NCBI RefSeq assembly: GCF_000213805.1 | Contig: NC_015556.1 | Span: 1,860,001 to 1,924,000 of the forward strand | DNA from: Pseudomonas fulva 12-X | GTDB lineage: Bacteria > Pseudomonadota > Gammaproteobacteria > Pseudomonadales > Pseudomonadaceae | Length of the DNA stretch: 64,000 bases | Direction of reading: 5' to 3' | In this document: piece after piece, positions 24,521 through 33,814 of the stretch | Numbering within the stretch: the stretch's first letter is position 1 | Layout: each line of letters starts with the position of its first letter | The notes under the pieces: generated by a model | The model's input: the letters and a program-made list of their open reading frames with translations, nothing else | Databases searched by the model: none | What the model was told of the DNA's origin: nothing | Program-made: the position numbers and the translations under genes

Positions 24521-25105
24521 ATGTTCAAACGCGTTCTGCTGTATGGGTTGTTGACGGTTTTGCCGGTGCCTGCCGCATTGGCCTGCGCGCCAGGGGAAAC
24601 CCAGGTGTGCCTGGGCGGCTGCATCTGCGTGCCGGATCCCAACGGCGTGCTCGGGCCGATGCAGGAGCGCGCCGGCACCATTACCGCCAACGCCTTGGAG
24701 GGCTGGATTCTGCGTTCGCGCGAGTCGGCCATGCGCCAGGGCACCTTGCCGATACCGCCGCAGATCCGCCAGCAGCTGCTGCCGTTCTACGCCGCCGAAC
24801 TGCTCGATGCGGTGCGTTACAAGGTGGGTGATCTGGACGAGCTGAGCGCCGCCCGCAATGTGATGCAGAACCCGGATATCCGCGCCGTCACCCTGGTCGA
24901 CATCATCGTGTTCCGTAACGCCGAGATGGCCGAGCATGATGCCGCGCTGTGGGCCCATGAACTGCTGCATGTGCAGCAATACCGGGAATGGGGCACGGCG
25001 GGCTTCGCGGCGCGCTACAGCCGCGACTATAACGCCGTCGAAGCGCCGGCCTATCGCCGTCAGGCCGAGATCGCGCGCATTTTGCGCGAACAGGCGGGCC
25101 GTTAA
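24521..25105 (+). CDS. Secreted DUF4157-like protein with HExxH motif
   Basis: The protein has 194 residues with a signal peptide (MFKRVLLYGLLTVLPVPAALA). The mature start is Cys-rich (CAPGETQVCLGGCICVPD), possibly with disulphides. The segment WAHELLHVQQYREWGTAGFAARYSRDY (residues ~144-170) carries the HExxH zinc-peptidase motif in the form seen in DUF4157 proteins, and YNAVEAPAYRRQAE may supply the Glu ligand. It is probably periplasmic. Peptidase activity is unproven. It is convergent with the DoxX-like gene and overlaps it by four bases. Confidence 0.72.
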   Translation: MFKRVLLYGLLTVLPVPAALACAPGETQVCLGGCICVPDPNGVLGPMQERAGTITANALEGWILRSRESAMRQGTLPIPPQIRQQLLPFYAAELLDAVRYKVGDLDELSAARNVMQNPDIRAVTLVDIIVFRNAEMAEHDAALWAHELLHVQQYREWGTAGFAARYSRDYNAVEAPAYRRQAEIARILREQAGR

Positions 25106-25458
25106 CTGCGCGGGCGCTCGCGCAGGGCGATTACGCCGAGCACCAGAGCGGCGAGGTTCAGGCTCAGCGGGTTGAACGCCTGAACCAGCACCGCAGGCGC
25201 GAAAATCACCACATCCATCAGCAGCACTACCAATCCAGCCATCGCCAGGTAGAGCGGCCAGCGCTGCCGCCGCAGCAGTACGATGAGCAGCCCCAGCAGC
25301 ACTTCGCCGACACCCGCCAGTACGAGCAGGCTATGCGGCAGGCCGTGGGCGTCGAGTAGCTGCAGCTCGCTGGCATCGCGAAACAGCAGCTTGGGCACCA
25401 GGCCGTGGTAGATGAAGATTGCACCAAGCGTCAGGCGCGCCAGCAGGGCATCAGTCAT
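25102..25458 (-). CDS. DoxX-like small membrane protein
   Basis: The protein has 118 residues with four hydrophobic helices. The sequence LARLTLGAIFIYHGLVPKLLF followed by LVLAGVGEVLLGLLIVLLRRQRWPLYLAMAGLVVLLMDVVIFAP resembles the DoxX-like families (DUF4345/DoxX_2). It overlaps the upstream DCC-family gene by eight bases, a frequent pairing of a DoxX-like membrane protein with a DCC thiol protein, implying a shared membrane redox task. The function is unproven. Confidence 0.75.
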   Translation of the reverse strand: MTDALLARLTLGAIFIYHGLVPKLLFRDASELQLLDAHGLPHSLLVLAGVGEVLLGLLIVLLRRQRWPLYLAMAGLVVLLMDVVIFAPAVLVQAFNPLSLNLAALVLGVIALRERPRS

Positions 25459-25876
25459 GCAGAAAGCGCTCGCGGTCTTCGGGGCGTGGCACCGGGCAGT
25501 GATCGTGGCGGCCGAACAACCTGTAGCGGTTGCGGGCGATGGGATCGTACAGCCAGTCGCGCAAACGGCGCGGTATCACGCGCGCCAGCGCCGCCCAGCG
25601 CCAAGGCGCCGGCAACTGCCCAAGGATGGCGAGAATGGCGTCGCTGCGCTGCAGGGCCTTGTCGCCTTCGACATAAAGCAGGGTATCGAAATGATCCAGC
25701 GGCATGCCGAACCAAGCCAGAATCGCCTGGCCCTGGGGCGACTGCACACTGCACAGCTTGAGCCGGCGTGCGCGGTCATGGCGAATCAGAAAACGGCTCC
25801 AGCCGTTGCACAGCTTGCACACGCCATCGAACAGGACGACGTGATCACCGGCCTGTAGGTGGGGTGGGTAAGCCAT
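25451..25876 (-). CDS. DCC-family thiol-disulfide oxidoreductase (DUF393)
   Basis: The protein has 141 residues. The defining motif DGVCKLCN (residues ~18-25) gives a CxxC within the DCC signature, followed by the conserved W-FLIRHD helix and LLYVEGDKALQRSDAILAIL. These small thioredoxin-like proteins are thought to reduce disulphides. The gene is coupled to the downstream DoxX-like gene. Confidence 0.85.
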   Translation of the reverse strand: MAYPPHLQAGDHVVLFDGVCKLCNGWSRFLIRHDRARRLKLCSVQSPQGQAILAWFGMPLDHFDTLLYVEGDKALQRSDAILAILGQLPAPWRWAALARVIPRRLRDWLYDPIARNRYRLFGRHDHCPVPRPEDRERFLHD

Positions 25877-25924
25877 GGATGTGCTCCGTGCCGAAGACGG
25901 GCTCAGGGTAACCCAGTTGGCGGA

Positions 25925-26416
25925 TCAGTAATGCAGATCTTCACGGGCGTGGGAGCACTGTTTTACCAGCGCGTAGACCGATACCGCGAGCAGCAGGAGA
26001 ATTGCCGCGATGCAGAACGAGAACACTAGGAAGTTCATGCGGCTTTTTTCGGAGATATCCCGCGGCAGGTAGAAACGCGGCAGCAGCGCAGACTGCACGA
26101 TCTCGATTTTCTGGCCCTCGCGATAGGCCTGGGTCGCAGGCGCCCGGCGCTGTTCGGCTGAGCCGCTGAGAAGGGTGCCGTTTGCAGCCTGGAAACTGTA
26201 CTCGTAAAGCTCGACGCTGCTGTTGCCCTCGATGGCGGTCACGGCGGTGACCACGCCTTCGGCGCTGGTCGACCACAGCTTGATGACCGCGATGCTCGCG
26301 CCGCTTTGCGCCAGAAAGGCGATGAAGGCGAAGGCCGGGATCATCCAGATCGAAAGCGAAGAGAGCGTGAACAGAAAGTCACGCTGTTCTTCCCTGGGGT
26401 AGTACACCATTTTCAT
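25925..26416 (-). CDS. DUF3592-type two-span membrane protein
   Basis: The protein has 163 residues with a membrane helix near 22-45 and a second near 130-152. Between them is a beta-rich extracytoplasmic domain, EGVVTAVTAIEGNSSVELYEYSFQAANGTLLSG...YREGQKIEIVQSALLPRFYLP, which matches the layout of DUF3592 proteins (conversion-type sequence with V.Y...G...G). No function is known. It precedes two lipoprotein genes read in the same direction. Confidence 0.65.
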   Translation of the reverse strand: MKMVYYPREEQRDFLFTLSSLSIWMIPAFAFIAFLAQSGASIAVIKLWSTSAEGVVTAVTAIEGNSSVELYEYSFQAANGTLLSGSAEQRRAPATQAYREGQKIEIVQSALLPRFYLPRDISEKSRMNFLVFSFCIAAILLLLAVSVYALVKQCSHAREDLHY

Positions 26417-26475
26417 TCCCTCGAAAGCATGGTTCGGTCGTCAGTGGGGCGAGCCGTCGCGCGCCCCGCGGGATG

Positions 26476-27054
26476 TCAGATGAGCTTCTGGCGTGCAGCT
26501 TCTTCCAAGGTGCTGCGGGTCAGCTGTACCAGCACGTTATCCGAGGATTCATTGAACGGCACGGCGAAGATCAGCAGCAATTGCATCCAGGTGGTGACGG
26601 TCTCGCTCTTCTCCACCGTTCCCAGCACCTTTCCGTCGGCGTCCTTGAACTGCGCTTGCAGGGTGAACTCGTTCTTGAAGCGGCCGGGGACGATGAAGAA
26701 CGTGAACCCGGTTATGAATGCGCTGGCCGTGCTGCCGCGTTCATGATTGATCACACGCACGTTCACATAGACGTCCGAGCGCTCCTTGGCGGTGGTCACT
26801 GCGCTGAAACGCCCGCTGTCTTTGAACTCCTTCACCAGCAGCTTTTCCAGGTTGTCCTGATTGAAGCCACCAGCCCGGTTCTGGTCGTTGAACAGATAGC
26901 TGCTCTCGACCTTCAACTGCGCGCTGGGCTTGGCTTCGGAGTGGGCTGCCAACGGCCACTGGCCAACCTCCGGCAGGCTGTGATTCGAGTAAGACGCACA
27001 ACCGGTCAGCGTGAGCAGGGCGGTGGCGAGAATGGCGGTAAACAACTTTTTCAT
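26476..27054 (-). CDS. Lipoprotein of unknown function
   Basis: The protein has 192 residues with a lipobox signal (MKKLFTAILATALLTLTGCAS, Cys19). The mature domain ends with YVNVRVINHERGSTASAFITGFTFFIVPGRFKNEFTLQAQFKDADGKVLGTVEKSE, a pattern seen in envelope lipoproteins that combine a DUF-like beta domain with a short hydrophobic stretch. It has the same signal style and orientation as the lipoprotein 14 bases upstream, and the two probably form an operon. They may be distant paralogues. Confidence 0.72.
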   Translation of the reverse strand: MKKLFTAILATALLTLTGCASYSNHSLPEVGQWPLAAHSEAKPSAQLKVESSYLFNDQNRAGGFNQDNLEKLLVKEFKDSGRFSAVTTAKERSDVYVNVRVINHERGSTASAFITGFTFFIVPGRFKNEFTLQAQFKDADGKVLGTVEKSETVTTWMQLLLIFAVPFNESSDNVLVQLTRSTLEEAARQKLI

Positions 27055-27068
27055 GGGCTACGTCCTTG

Positions 27069-27677
27069 TCAGGGTTTGGCGAGTTTGCCGGTGGCGTCCT
27101 GCATCAGCTGCTCGACCAACTGGTTCAACTGATCGGCGCCGAGCGAAGGGTTGAAGTAATCGTTGTCCCACAGGCCGGTGTTCTGGTTGAGCTTGACGGC
27201 CTGCTCACTGCTGCTGAGCAGCTTGCCCTGGGCATCGGTGATCTGAAGGTTGCCGGCCAGGTCGTACTTGTCGACATAGATCGGGCCGTTGACCCAGATC
27301 CATACGGTCAGCGTCAGCAGCGCGCCGGGGAAGTAGGCCGGGTGTGGCGTACGTTTGGCTTTGAGCGAGGTGAAGGTGAACTTGAGGGCGACGTCGTCCT
27401 TGCCGAGGGTGGCGGGGAAACTGATCACTTCCTCGAAGTACTCGCCACGTTCCACACGGCGAGCCAGTTGTGCGGTGAATTGGGCACTGAGCGTCTTGCG
27501 CAGCGCGTCACGCACCTTGGGGTCGGTAATCACCACATCGTCGACCATCGCCGCGCGTGGCTGAGTGGATGTGGCTTTCTGCGCGGGGTCGCCAATTGGG
27601 CCGGACGGCACCATGGAGACGCAGCCGGTGAGTGTCAGCAACAGGGAAAGGATGCCGAAATAAAGCAGCTTTTTCAT
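27069..27677 (-). CDS. Lipoprotein of unknown function
   Basis: The protein has 202 residues from ATG 27677 (MKKLLYFGILSLLLTLTGCVS, lipid Cys near 19). An upstream start at 27740 would place the signal internally and is rejected. The mature part contains DDVVITDPKVRDALRKTLSAQFTAQLARRVERGEYFEEVISFPATLGKDDVALKFTFTSLKAK and a hydrophobic segment TLTVWIWVNGPIYVDKYDLAGNLQITDAQGK. No family is recognised. It lies directly upstream of the related lipoprotein gene. Confidence 0.72.
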   Translation of the reverse strand: MKKLLYFGILSLLLTLTGCVSMVPSGPIGDPAQKATSTQPRAAMVDDVVITDPKVRDALRKTLSAQFTAQLARRVERGEYFEEVISFPATLGKDDVALKFTFTSLKAKRTPHPAYFPGALLTLTVWIWVNGPIYVDKYDLAGNLQITDAQGKLLSSSEQAVKLNQNTGLWDNDYFNPSLGADQLNQLVEQLMQDATGKLAKP

Positions 27678-28038
27678 GCTTCTTCCTTGAAATACAACGA
27701 GTTGAACAACTGAAGGCGACTCGCGTGCGGCTACCTTCATGAGCGGGGCGTCATGTTAGGGGCCGTTGCAAGACAAGGCCAGCCCTGGTTGGGCGCTTTT
27801 GTGAGGCAGCGCCGGTCCCGTCTGCCTTTCGGCCGACTTCGCGGTCATTGACGTGGCCGTTCTTACATTGGGCGCTGCTCTCATGGGCGTTAGCGAAAAT
27901 TTTAAGACCAAATCCCCTGATGGCTGTTTGCCCGCCTTCTATGCTGATCAAAGCCGATCAGCATGCGCTGGATGGTCCTCAATAAATCGGCAGCGCAGCC
28001 GATGGCATGTCAACGTGATTGCTTCCCGGAGAGAGAGC
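27678..28038. other. Intergenic region upstream of the BdlA-like gene
   Basis: The region carries one notable palindrome (27941-27964) and a ribosome-site-like GGAGAGAG just before the start at 28039. No coding sequence is supported. Confidence 0.5.
27941..27964. promoter_or_regulatory. Perfect inverted repeat upstream of the PAS-MCP gene
   Basis: The arms ATGCTGATC (27941-27949) and GATCAGCAT (27956-27964) are perfectly complementary around six bases. It lies 75 bases before the start codon and could be an operator or mRNA hairpin. No T-run follows, so terminator use is less likely. Confidence 0.4.
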
Positions 28039-29352
28039 ATGTTCGGTAACCAGTGGAAAAAAGAATTGCAGGCCAAGGATGCCGAACTGTCGTTGCTCCG
28101 ACAGCTGTATAAAGGCATCGACAACGAGATGATCACGCTGACGGTCGATCCGAATTTCCGGATCATCGACTGCAATGCGAATTTCAGCCGTTTCGTCGGT
28201 TACAGCCGGGAGCACCTGAGCAATCGGCCGCTGATCGAGATCGTGCCGGCCTACGTGAAAAACCTGCCGTGCTTCAAGAATCTGACCGAATCCGCACGAA
28301 GCGGAACGCCGGTGAGTGATCGCTACCGCTTCCTGCGGGCCGACGGTGCGTTGGTGTGGATTCAGGCCTGCTGGACGCCCGTGGTGGATGAGCGCGGTGC
28401 GGTGCAGCGGATCCAGTGCTTCGGCAGCGAAATCACCGCGACCATCGACCGGGCACGGGAAAACGAAGACTTCATCAACGCTCTGCTGCGTTCCACGGCG
28501 GTGATCGAGTTCGATTTGGCCGGCAATGTACTGACCGCCAACGATCAGTTTCTGCACGGCATGGGCTATAGCCTGGATCGCATCAAGGGCAAGCACCACA
28601 GCATGTTCTGCGACTCCCAGGAAACCCATTCGATCGAATACAAGCAGTTCTGGGAGCGCCTGAACCGCGGTGAATTCGTGGCCGGGCGCTTCAAGCGCAT
28701 CGACAGCCACGGCCGCGTGGTATGGCTGGAGGCGACCTACAACCCGGTGCACGACACCCAGGACAAGCTCTACAAGGTGGTGAAGTTCGCCACCGTGATT
28801 ACCGACCAGGTCAGCCGAGAGGAAGAGGTCAACGACGCGGCGGGGATCGCCTACGGCATTTCCCAGCAGACCGACACCACCGCCCAGCGCGGTGCCCAGG
28901 TGGTGACCGACACGGTGCAGACCATGCAGCGCATCTCCGAGCAGATGGGCTCGGCCTCCGAGGGTATCGAGGCGTTGGGCAAGCAGTCGGTGCTGATCAG
29001 CACCATGGTGCAGACCATCGGCAGCATCGCCCAGCAGACCAACCTGCTGGCGCTCAACGCCGCTATCGAGGCAGCGCGGGCTGGCGAGCAGGGGCGAGGT
29101 TTCGCGGTGGTCGCTGATGAAGTACGCCAGCTGGCCAGCCGTACCAGCAAGGCCACCGAGGAGATCGTCGGCGTGGTGCAGGAAAACCAGAAGCTGGTCG
29201 ACGCCGCCGTGCGCGATATGGCCAGCAGCCGCCAGCAGGCCGAAGCGGGGCTGGAGCTGGCCAACCAGGCCGGTGACGTGATCGTCGAAATCCGCCAGGG
29301 CGCCAAGCAGGTGCTCGGTGCGGTGGAGCGCTTTGCCAGCCAGTTGAAGTGA
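28039..29352 (+). CDS. Soluble PAS-PAS methyl-accepting protein (BdlA-like)
   Basis: The protein has 437 residues from ATG 28039. Two PAS domains are present (about 18-125: [24 protein letters not shown]; and about 140-250: [33 protein letters not shown]). They are followed by an MCP signalling hairpin whose tip is [37 protein letters not shown]. There is no membrane segment or HAMP domain, as in P. aeruginosa BdlA (417 residues), which links c-di-GMP or nutrient cues to biofilm dispersal. Aer-2-like soluble receptors are an alternative. The short C-terminus lacks a methyltransferase-docking pentapeptide. Confidence 0.85.
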   Translation: MFGNQWKKELQAKDAELSLLRQLYKGIDNEMITLTVDPNFRIIDCNANFSRFVGYSREHLSNRPLIEIVPAYVKNLPCFKNLTESARSGTPVSDRYRFLRADGALVWIQACWTPVVDERGAVQRIQCFGSEITATIDRARENEDFINALLRSTAVIEFDLAGNVLTANDQFLHGMGYSLDRIKGKHHSMFCDSQETHSIEYKQFWERLNRGEFVAGRFKRIDSHGRVVWLEATYNPVHDTQDKLYKVVKFATVITDQVSREEEVNDAAGIAYGISQQTDTTAQRGAQVVTDTVQTMQRISEQMGSASEGIEALGKQSVLISTMVQTIGSIAQQTNLLALNAAIEAARAGEQGRGFAVVADEVRQLASRTSKATEEIVGVVQENQKLVDAAVRDMASSRQQAEAGLELANQAGDVIVEIRQGAKQVLGAVERFASQLK

Positions 29353-29388
29353 GTCCAGGCACGATGGCGAGTCGTCTCGCCATCGTGA

Positions 29389-29826
29389 TCATTCCATCGG
29401 CGGCAGCCGGCGCTTGACCGTGGTCTTCTTGACGATGGCAGTGTTGGTCAGGGCGTAGACGTTGATGTGGTCAAGGATCTCGTCCAGTTGCTCCATCGAA
29501 CGCACATGCAGGCGGGCGATGAAGCAGTCCTCGCCGGTGACCTTGTCGCATTCGGTGAATTGCGGCGTGGCTTGGATCTGCCGTTCCACTTCATGCAGCT
29601 GGCCTGGTAGCGGGCGAATGCGCACGATGGCTTGCAACTGGTAGCCGAATGCGCGTGGGTCGATGTCCACGCCGTAGCCTTTCAACACCCCTTTATCTTC
29701 GAGCTTGCGCAGGCGCTCTGCCACGCTGGGCGAGGACAGGCCGCTGATCTGCGCTAAGGCCTTGAGGGAACGGCGCGAGTCTTCGGTCAGGGCGACGATC
29801 AATTGCTGGTCAATTTCATCAGTCAT
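29389..29826 (-). CDS. Lrp/AsnC-family transcriptional regulator
   Basis: The protein has 145 residues with an N-terminal winged helix (IDQQLIVALTEDSRRSLKALAQISGLSSPSVAERLRKLEDKGVLKGYGVDIDPRAFGY) and a C-terminal RAM ligand domain (VERQIQATPQFTECDKVTGEDCFIARLHVRSMEQLDEILDHI). Lrp-type proteins bind amino acids. It is divergent from the EamA exporter gene 131 bases away, so regulation of that exporter is likely. Confidence 0.88.
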   Translation of the reverse strand: MTDEIDQQLIVALTEDSRRSLKALAQISGLSSPSVAERLRKLEDKGVLKGYGVDIDPRAFGYQLQAIVRIRPLPGQLHEVERQIQATPQFTECDKVTGEDCFIARLHVRSMEQLDEILDHINVYALTNTAIVKKTTVKRRLPPME

Positions 29827-29957
29827 GTTGGCTCCAAAGGCGTTTTCCGATTTTGGCTTTGATAGTAAAGCCTAGATTGTTTTTTAACCTTTTTTTTGCC
29901 ATGGAGTGCAGTGCTGTCTGCTTGCCATACTGAGCGCCTCACTGAAGGAGCACACCG

Positions 29958-30857
29958 ATGGACAAGCACATACAAAAAGGCACGCTGGAAATGGTCGCCG
30001 CCATGCTGATTTCCGGCACCATCGGCTGGTTCGTACTGCTTTCTGGCCTACCGGTACTGGAGGTGGTGTTCTGGCGCTGCCTGTTCGGTGCGCTGACGCT
30101 TCTGGTGGTCTGCGCCATGCTCGGTTTTCTGCGCCCGGGCCTGCTCAGCCGCTATACGGCGATGCTGGCGGTGGTCAGCGGGGTGGCCATCGTAGGCAAC
30201 TGGCTGCTGCTGTTCGCCTCCTACTCCCGCGCATCGATTGCCATCGGTACCGCGGTCTACAACGTCCAGCCGTTCATGCTGGTGATTCTGGCGGCGCTGT
30301 TTCTCGGCGAGAAACTCACCCTGCAAAAGCTCGCCTGGCTGTCGATCTCGTTTCTCGGCATGCTCGCCATCGTCAGCGCCCACGGCAGCGCCGGGCAGGG
30401 CGGCAGTGACTACCTGACGGGCATCGCCTTCGCCCTGGGCGCGGCCTTTCTGTACGCCGTGGCTGCACTGATCATCAAGAAGCTCAAGGGCATACCACCG
30501 CACCTGATCGCGCTGATCCAGGTGAGCGTTGGTGTGCTGATGCTGGCGCCGCTGGCCGACTTTACCGCGTTGCCCCAGAGCCAGCAGACCTGGTCGATCC
30601 TGCTCACTCTGGGCGTGGTGCATACCGGCGGCATGTACGTGCTGCTCTACGGCGCCATCCAGAAGCTGCCCACGGCCCTGACCGGCGCGCTGTCGTTCAT
30701 CTACCCGATCGCGGCGATTGCCGTGGACTGGATCGCCTTCGATCACCAGCTCAGTGCGTTGCAGTGGCTGGGCGTTGCGGCCATCCTGCTGGCGGCGGCG
30801 GGGATGCAGCAGGGCTGGAGCTTGCGCATTGGAGGGTGGCGAAGCGTCAGCCATTGA
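29958..30857 (+). CDS. EamA/DMT-family transporter
   Basis: The protein has 299 residues with ten membrane helices in two EamA repeats (PF00892). The first repeat shows LEVVFWRCLFGALTLLVVCA and GTAVYNVQPFMLVILAALFLGEKLTLQKLAWLSISFLGMLAIV. The second shows GGMYVLLYGAIQKLPTALTGALSFIYPIAAIAVDWIAFDHQLSALQWLGVAAIL. DMT proteins typically export amino acids or metabolites. Pairing with an Lrp regulator favours amino acid efflux, which is inference. Confidence 0.87.
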   Translation: MDKHIQKGTLEMVAAMLISGTIGWFVLLSGLPVLEVVFWRCLFGALTLLVVCAMLGFLRPGLLSRYTAMLAVVSGVAIVGNWLLLFASYSRASIAIGTAVYNVQPFMLVILAALFLGEKLTLQKLAWLSISFLGMLAIVSAHGSAGQGGSDYLTGIAFALGAAFLYAVAALIIKKLKGIPPHLIALIQVSVGVLMLAPLADFTALPQSQQTWSILLTLGVVHTGGMYVLLYGAIQKLPTALTGALSFIYPIAAIAVDWIAFDHQLSALQWLGVAAILLAAAGMQQGWSLRIGGWRSVSH

Positions 30858-30881
30858 AGGCCGACGCTTGTTTCAGCCGCC

Positions 30882-32885
30882 TCAGTGCGGCGCCTGGCGC
30901 CGCGCCGTTTTCAGCAGGTCTTCCGGGCTGATATGGCCGACCACCTGGGCTGCCGCGCTGCCCGGTTGGGGCAGGTCGAGGATGTGGCCTTTCATCTTGC
31001 CGATCACGTGCATCTCGCACGGCTTGCAATCGAACTTCAGGGTCAGCACTTCATCGCCGTGTACCAGCTGCATCGGCGCGACCTTGGTCTTCACGCCGGT
31101 GACGCCCTTGGCCTGCTTCGGGCACAGGTTGAAGGAGAAGCGCAGGCAGTGCTTGGTGATCATCACCGGCACTTCGCCTTCTTCTTCGTGGGCCTCGTAG
31201 GCGGCGTCGATCAGTTGTACGCCGTGGCGGTGATAGAACTCGCGGGCCTTGTGGTTGTAGACGTTGGCCAGGAACGACAGGTGCGACTCGGGGTACACCG
31301 GCGGCGGGTTGCTCTCGGCCTTGCGGCTGCCGCGCGGGTGGGCGGCGACGCGGGCTGCGGTCAGCGCCTCGATGGCCTCACGGCGCAGGCTTTTCAGCTG
31401 CGAGTTGGGCACGAAGAACGCCTGCTGTGCATCCAGCTGTACGCCCTGGGCGTGATAGATGGTGGTGCCCAGTTGAGTGAGCAGATCGCGCAGGCCGTCG
31501 AGCGCCTGTTCCGGCTTGTTGGCCACGCCAAACGGGCCGGGCAGGGCGACGTCGACGCTGATGCCTTCCTCGCTGGTGGCGGTGAGTTTGAGGGCATCCT
31601 CGCGCAGCTCGGCCTTCCAGCTCACGCCAATACGGCGTTCGGCACTGGTGCGTTGCAGCGCCTGCTGCCAGTTATGGTCGAGGTTGCGCGACAGCGGATG
31701 ATTGGGGCGCAGACGCAGCATCCCTTCGGGCATCTCGTTGGGCTCGACGCGGTAGCGGTAGCGCTTCTCGCCGTCCTCCTCGAACTCACCCTTGAGCTCG
31801 CAGATGTTGGCGCGGAAACCCACCACCTCGCGCTTGACCAGTACGTTGAGACCGTCGCCGTTGGACAGCGGTTCGAAGGTGACGGCGATCAGGTCGCGCT
31901 TGTTCACCTTCTCGACATGGCCGACGGAAAGCCCGGTGAAAGTCGGCGAGTCGAAGGCGCCGATATCCACCTTGCGCTCGGTGACGAAGTAATCGGTGCT
32001 GCCGCGGTGGAAGGTCTTGTCCGGGTCGGGCACGAAGAAGTGTGCGGTGTGGCCGCTGGAAGCGCGGGCCAGGTCCGGGCGGTCTTCGAGAATCGCGTCG
32101 AGCTCGCGGCGGTAGTGGGCGGTGATGTTCTTCACGTAGGCCGCGTCCTTGTAGCGGCCCTCGATCTTGAACGAGCGCACGCCGGCTTCGACCAGGGCGC
32201 GCAGGTTGGCACTCTGATTGTTGTCCTTCATGGACAGCAGGTGTTTCTCGTAGGCGATCACGCCGCCTTTTTCATCCTTGAGGGTGTAGGGCAGGCGGCA
32301 CGCCTGGGAGCAGTCGCCGCGGTTGGCGCTGCGCCCGGTCTGGGCATGGGAGATGTTGCACTGGCCGGAGAACGCCACGCACAGCGCGCCATGAATGAAG
32401 AACTCGATGGCAGCATCGGTTTCATTGGCGATAGCGCGGATTTCCTGCAGGTTCAGCTCACGGGCCAGTACCAGCTGGGAGAAGCCGGCCTGGTCGAGGA
32501 ATTTCGCGCGGCCCAGGGTGCGGATGTCGGTCTGGGTGCTGGCATGCAGCTCGATGGGCGGAATGTCCAGGTCCAGCACGCCGAGGTCCTGCACGATCAG
32601 CGCGTCCACGCCCGCGTCGTAGAGCTGGTGGATCAGCGCGCGCGCCGGCTCCAGCTCGTCGTCATGCAGGATGGTGTTGATGGTGGTGAAGATGCGCGCG
32701 TGATAGCGACGGGCGAACTCCACCAGCCTGGCGATATCGGCCACCTCGTTGCAGGCGTTGTGCCGGGCACCGAAGCTCGGGCCGCCGATATAGACGGCGT
32801 CGGCGCCATGCAGGATGGCCTCGCGGGCGATCTCGACGTCGCGGGCAGGGCTGAGCAGTTCCAGGTGGTTCTTGGGCAAGGACAT
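30882..32885 (-). CDS. rlhA: 23S rRNA C2501 hydroxylation protein RlhA (U32 family)
   Basis: The protein has 667 residues, close to E. coli RlhA/YdcP (653), with long near-identical stretches: LELLSPARD.EIAREAILHGADAVYIGGPSFGARHNA, NTILHDDELEPA, ELHASTQTDIRT, GQCNISHAQTGRSANRGDCSQACRLPYTLKD and SFKIEGRYKD. The four Cys of the U32 iron-sulfur motif are present (C-x6-C...C-x2-C pattern around SGQC...GDCSQAC and CxPC later). RlhA hydroxylates C2501 of 23S rRNA with prephenate-linked chemistry. It is convergent with the EamA gene. Confidence 0.93.
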   Translation of the reverse strand: MSLPKNHLELLSPARDVEIAREAILHGADAVYIGGPSFGARHNACNEVADIARLVEFARRYHARIFTTINTILHDDELEPARALIHQLYDAGVDALIVQDLGVLDLDIPPIELHASTQTDIRTLGRAKFLDQAGFSQLVLARELNLQEIRAIANETDAAIEFFIHGALCVAFSGQCNISHAQTGRSANRGDCSQACRLPYTLKDEKGGVIAYEKHLLSMKDNNQSANLRALVEAGVRSFKIEGRYKDAAYVKNITAHYRRELDAILEDRPDLARASSGHTAHFFVPDPDKTFHRGSTDYFVTERKVDIGAFDSPTFTGLSVGHVEKVNKRDLIAVTFEPLSNGDGLNVLVKREVVGFRANICELKGEFEEDGEKRYRYRVEPNEMPEGMLRLRPNHPLSRNLDHNWQQALQRTSAERRIGVSWKAELREDALKLTATSEEGISVDVALPGPFGVANKPEQALDGLRDLLTQLGTTIYHAQGVQLDAQQAFFVPNSQLKSLRREAIEALTAARVAAHPRGSRKAESNPPPVYPESHLSFLANVYNHKAREFYHRHGVQLIDAAYEAHEEEGEVPVMITKHCLRFSFNLCPKQAKGVTGVKTKVAPMQLVHGDEVLTLKFDCKPCEMHVIGKMKGHILDLPQPGSAAAQVVGHISPEDLLKTARRQAPH

Positions 32886-33069
32886 GGTTTTTCTTTATAG
32901 GCAGCGAGGAACTGCAGGCGCTGCAGCGTTCCTCTGGGGCACGGTTTGGCGCGCATTGTACCGGGCCATCGTCGCGTCGGCATCCGTGATGTGCCGGACG
33001 GCTGGCGAGGCTGTCGGCGGCCGGCCATCTGTGGGAAAGTAGCGGCCTTTTTTTCAGGGGGTGTTTGCG

Positions 33070-33717
33070 ATGGATAACAGAGGGCTCGAAAAGCTCGATC
33101 AGTTGTTGCTCAAGTATGGCAACGACGACTCGATTCTTTCCGCCAGCGAACTGGACGGTTATTTCGCGGCCATCGTGTCCGGGCCTCGGCAGATCGATCC
33201 CGGCATCTGGTATCCGCACATCTGGGCCGAGCAGTTGCCCAAATGGGCCAACGACAAGGAAGGCGAGCGCTTCACCAAGCTGGCTGTCGAGCTGATGAGC
33301 GAAGCCGCCTATATGCTCGGTGAGGAGCCGGACGACTACGAGGCCATCTTCCTGGCCGACGACAATGGCAAGGGCGAGAAACTCATCGTCTCGCAGTGGT
33401 GCGCCGGTTATCTGCGTGGCGCTCAGGTGGCGGGCTGGATCGATGCCGAGCTGCCAGAGAAGCTGGAGGCTGCGCTGGCGAGCATCACGCTGCACGGCAG
33501 CGAAGAGGGTGTGGAAGCGCTCAATGCCATGTCCGATGAGGAGTACGACGCCTCGGTCGCTACGGTCGAGCCGGCCGCTGTGGCGCTCTATCAGTACTGG
33601 CAAGAACATCTGGAGCCTGTGCTGCCGGTTCGCCGCGACGAGGCCAAGGTCGGCCGTAACGACCCCTGCACATGCGGCAGTGGCAAGAAGTACAAGCAGT
33701 GCTGTATGAACAAGTAA
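33070..33717 (+). CDS. UPF0149/YecA family protein with SEC-C zinc motif
   Basis: The protein has 215 residues from ATG 33070. The body is a UPF0149 (YecA/YgfB-like) helical domain ([30 protein letters not shown]...[16 protein letters not shown]), and the end is a perfect SEC-C motif, [20 protein letters not shown], the zinc finger also used by SecA to contact ribosome or SecB. It probably associates with translation or secretion machinery. Confidence 0.87.
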   Translation: MDNRGLEKLDQLLLKYGNDDSILSASELDGYFAAIVSGPRQIDPGIWYPHIWAEQLPKWANDKEGERFTKLAVELMSEAAYMLGEEPDDYEAIFLADDNGKGEKLIVSQWCAGYLRGAQVAGWIDAELPEKLEAALASITLHGSEEGVEALNAMSDEEYDASVATVEPAAVALYQYWQEHLEPVLPVRRDEAKVGRNDPCTCGSGKKYKQCCMNK

Positions 33718-33732
33718 GCTGCTGCTGAGTCG

Positions 33733-33762
33733 TAGCCCGGGTTGAGCGCAGCGATACCCGGG
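33733..33762. repeat. Dispersed CCCGGGT-type hairpin
   Basis: CCCGGGT (33736-33742) and ACCCGGG (33756-33762) enclose TGAGCGCAGCGAT. It lies between two convergent genes and may also terminate transcription. It looks like a recurrent Pseudomonas intergenic repeat. Confidence 0.5.
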
Positions 33763-33814
33763 AAGAGAAAGCAGCAAGGCGGGCCGCTCTAGTGCGACCC
33801 GCCGTGGCGTCAGG

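Noticed and set aside
27984..28006. FliA-like promoter (TAAA...GCCGATGG) before the BdlA-like gene
   Set aside because: The spacing between the two elements is 11 bases instead of about 15, so it does not fit the sigma-28 consensus.
30885..32900. 671-codon plus-strand frame opposite rlhA
   Set aside because: It is a shadow of a gene with near-identity to a known E. coli protein; no independent start context or domain.
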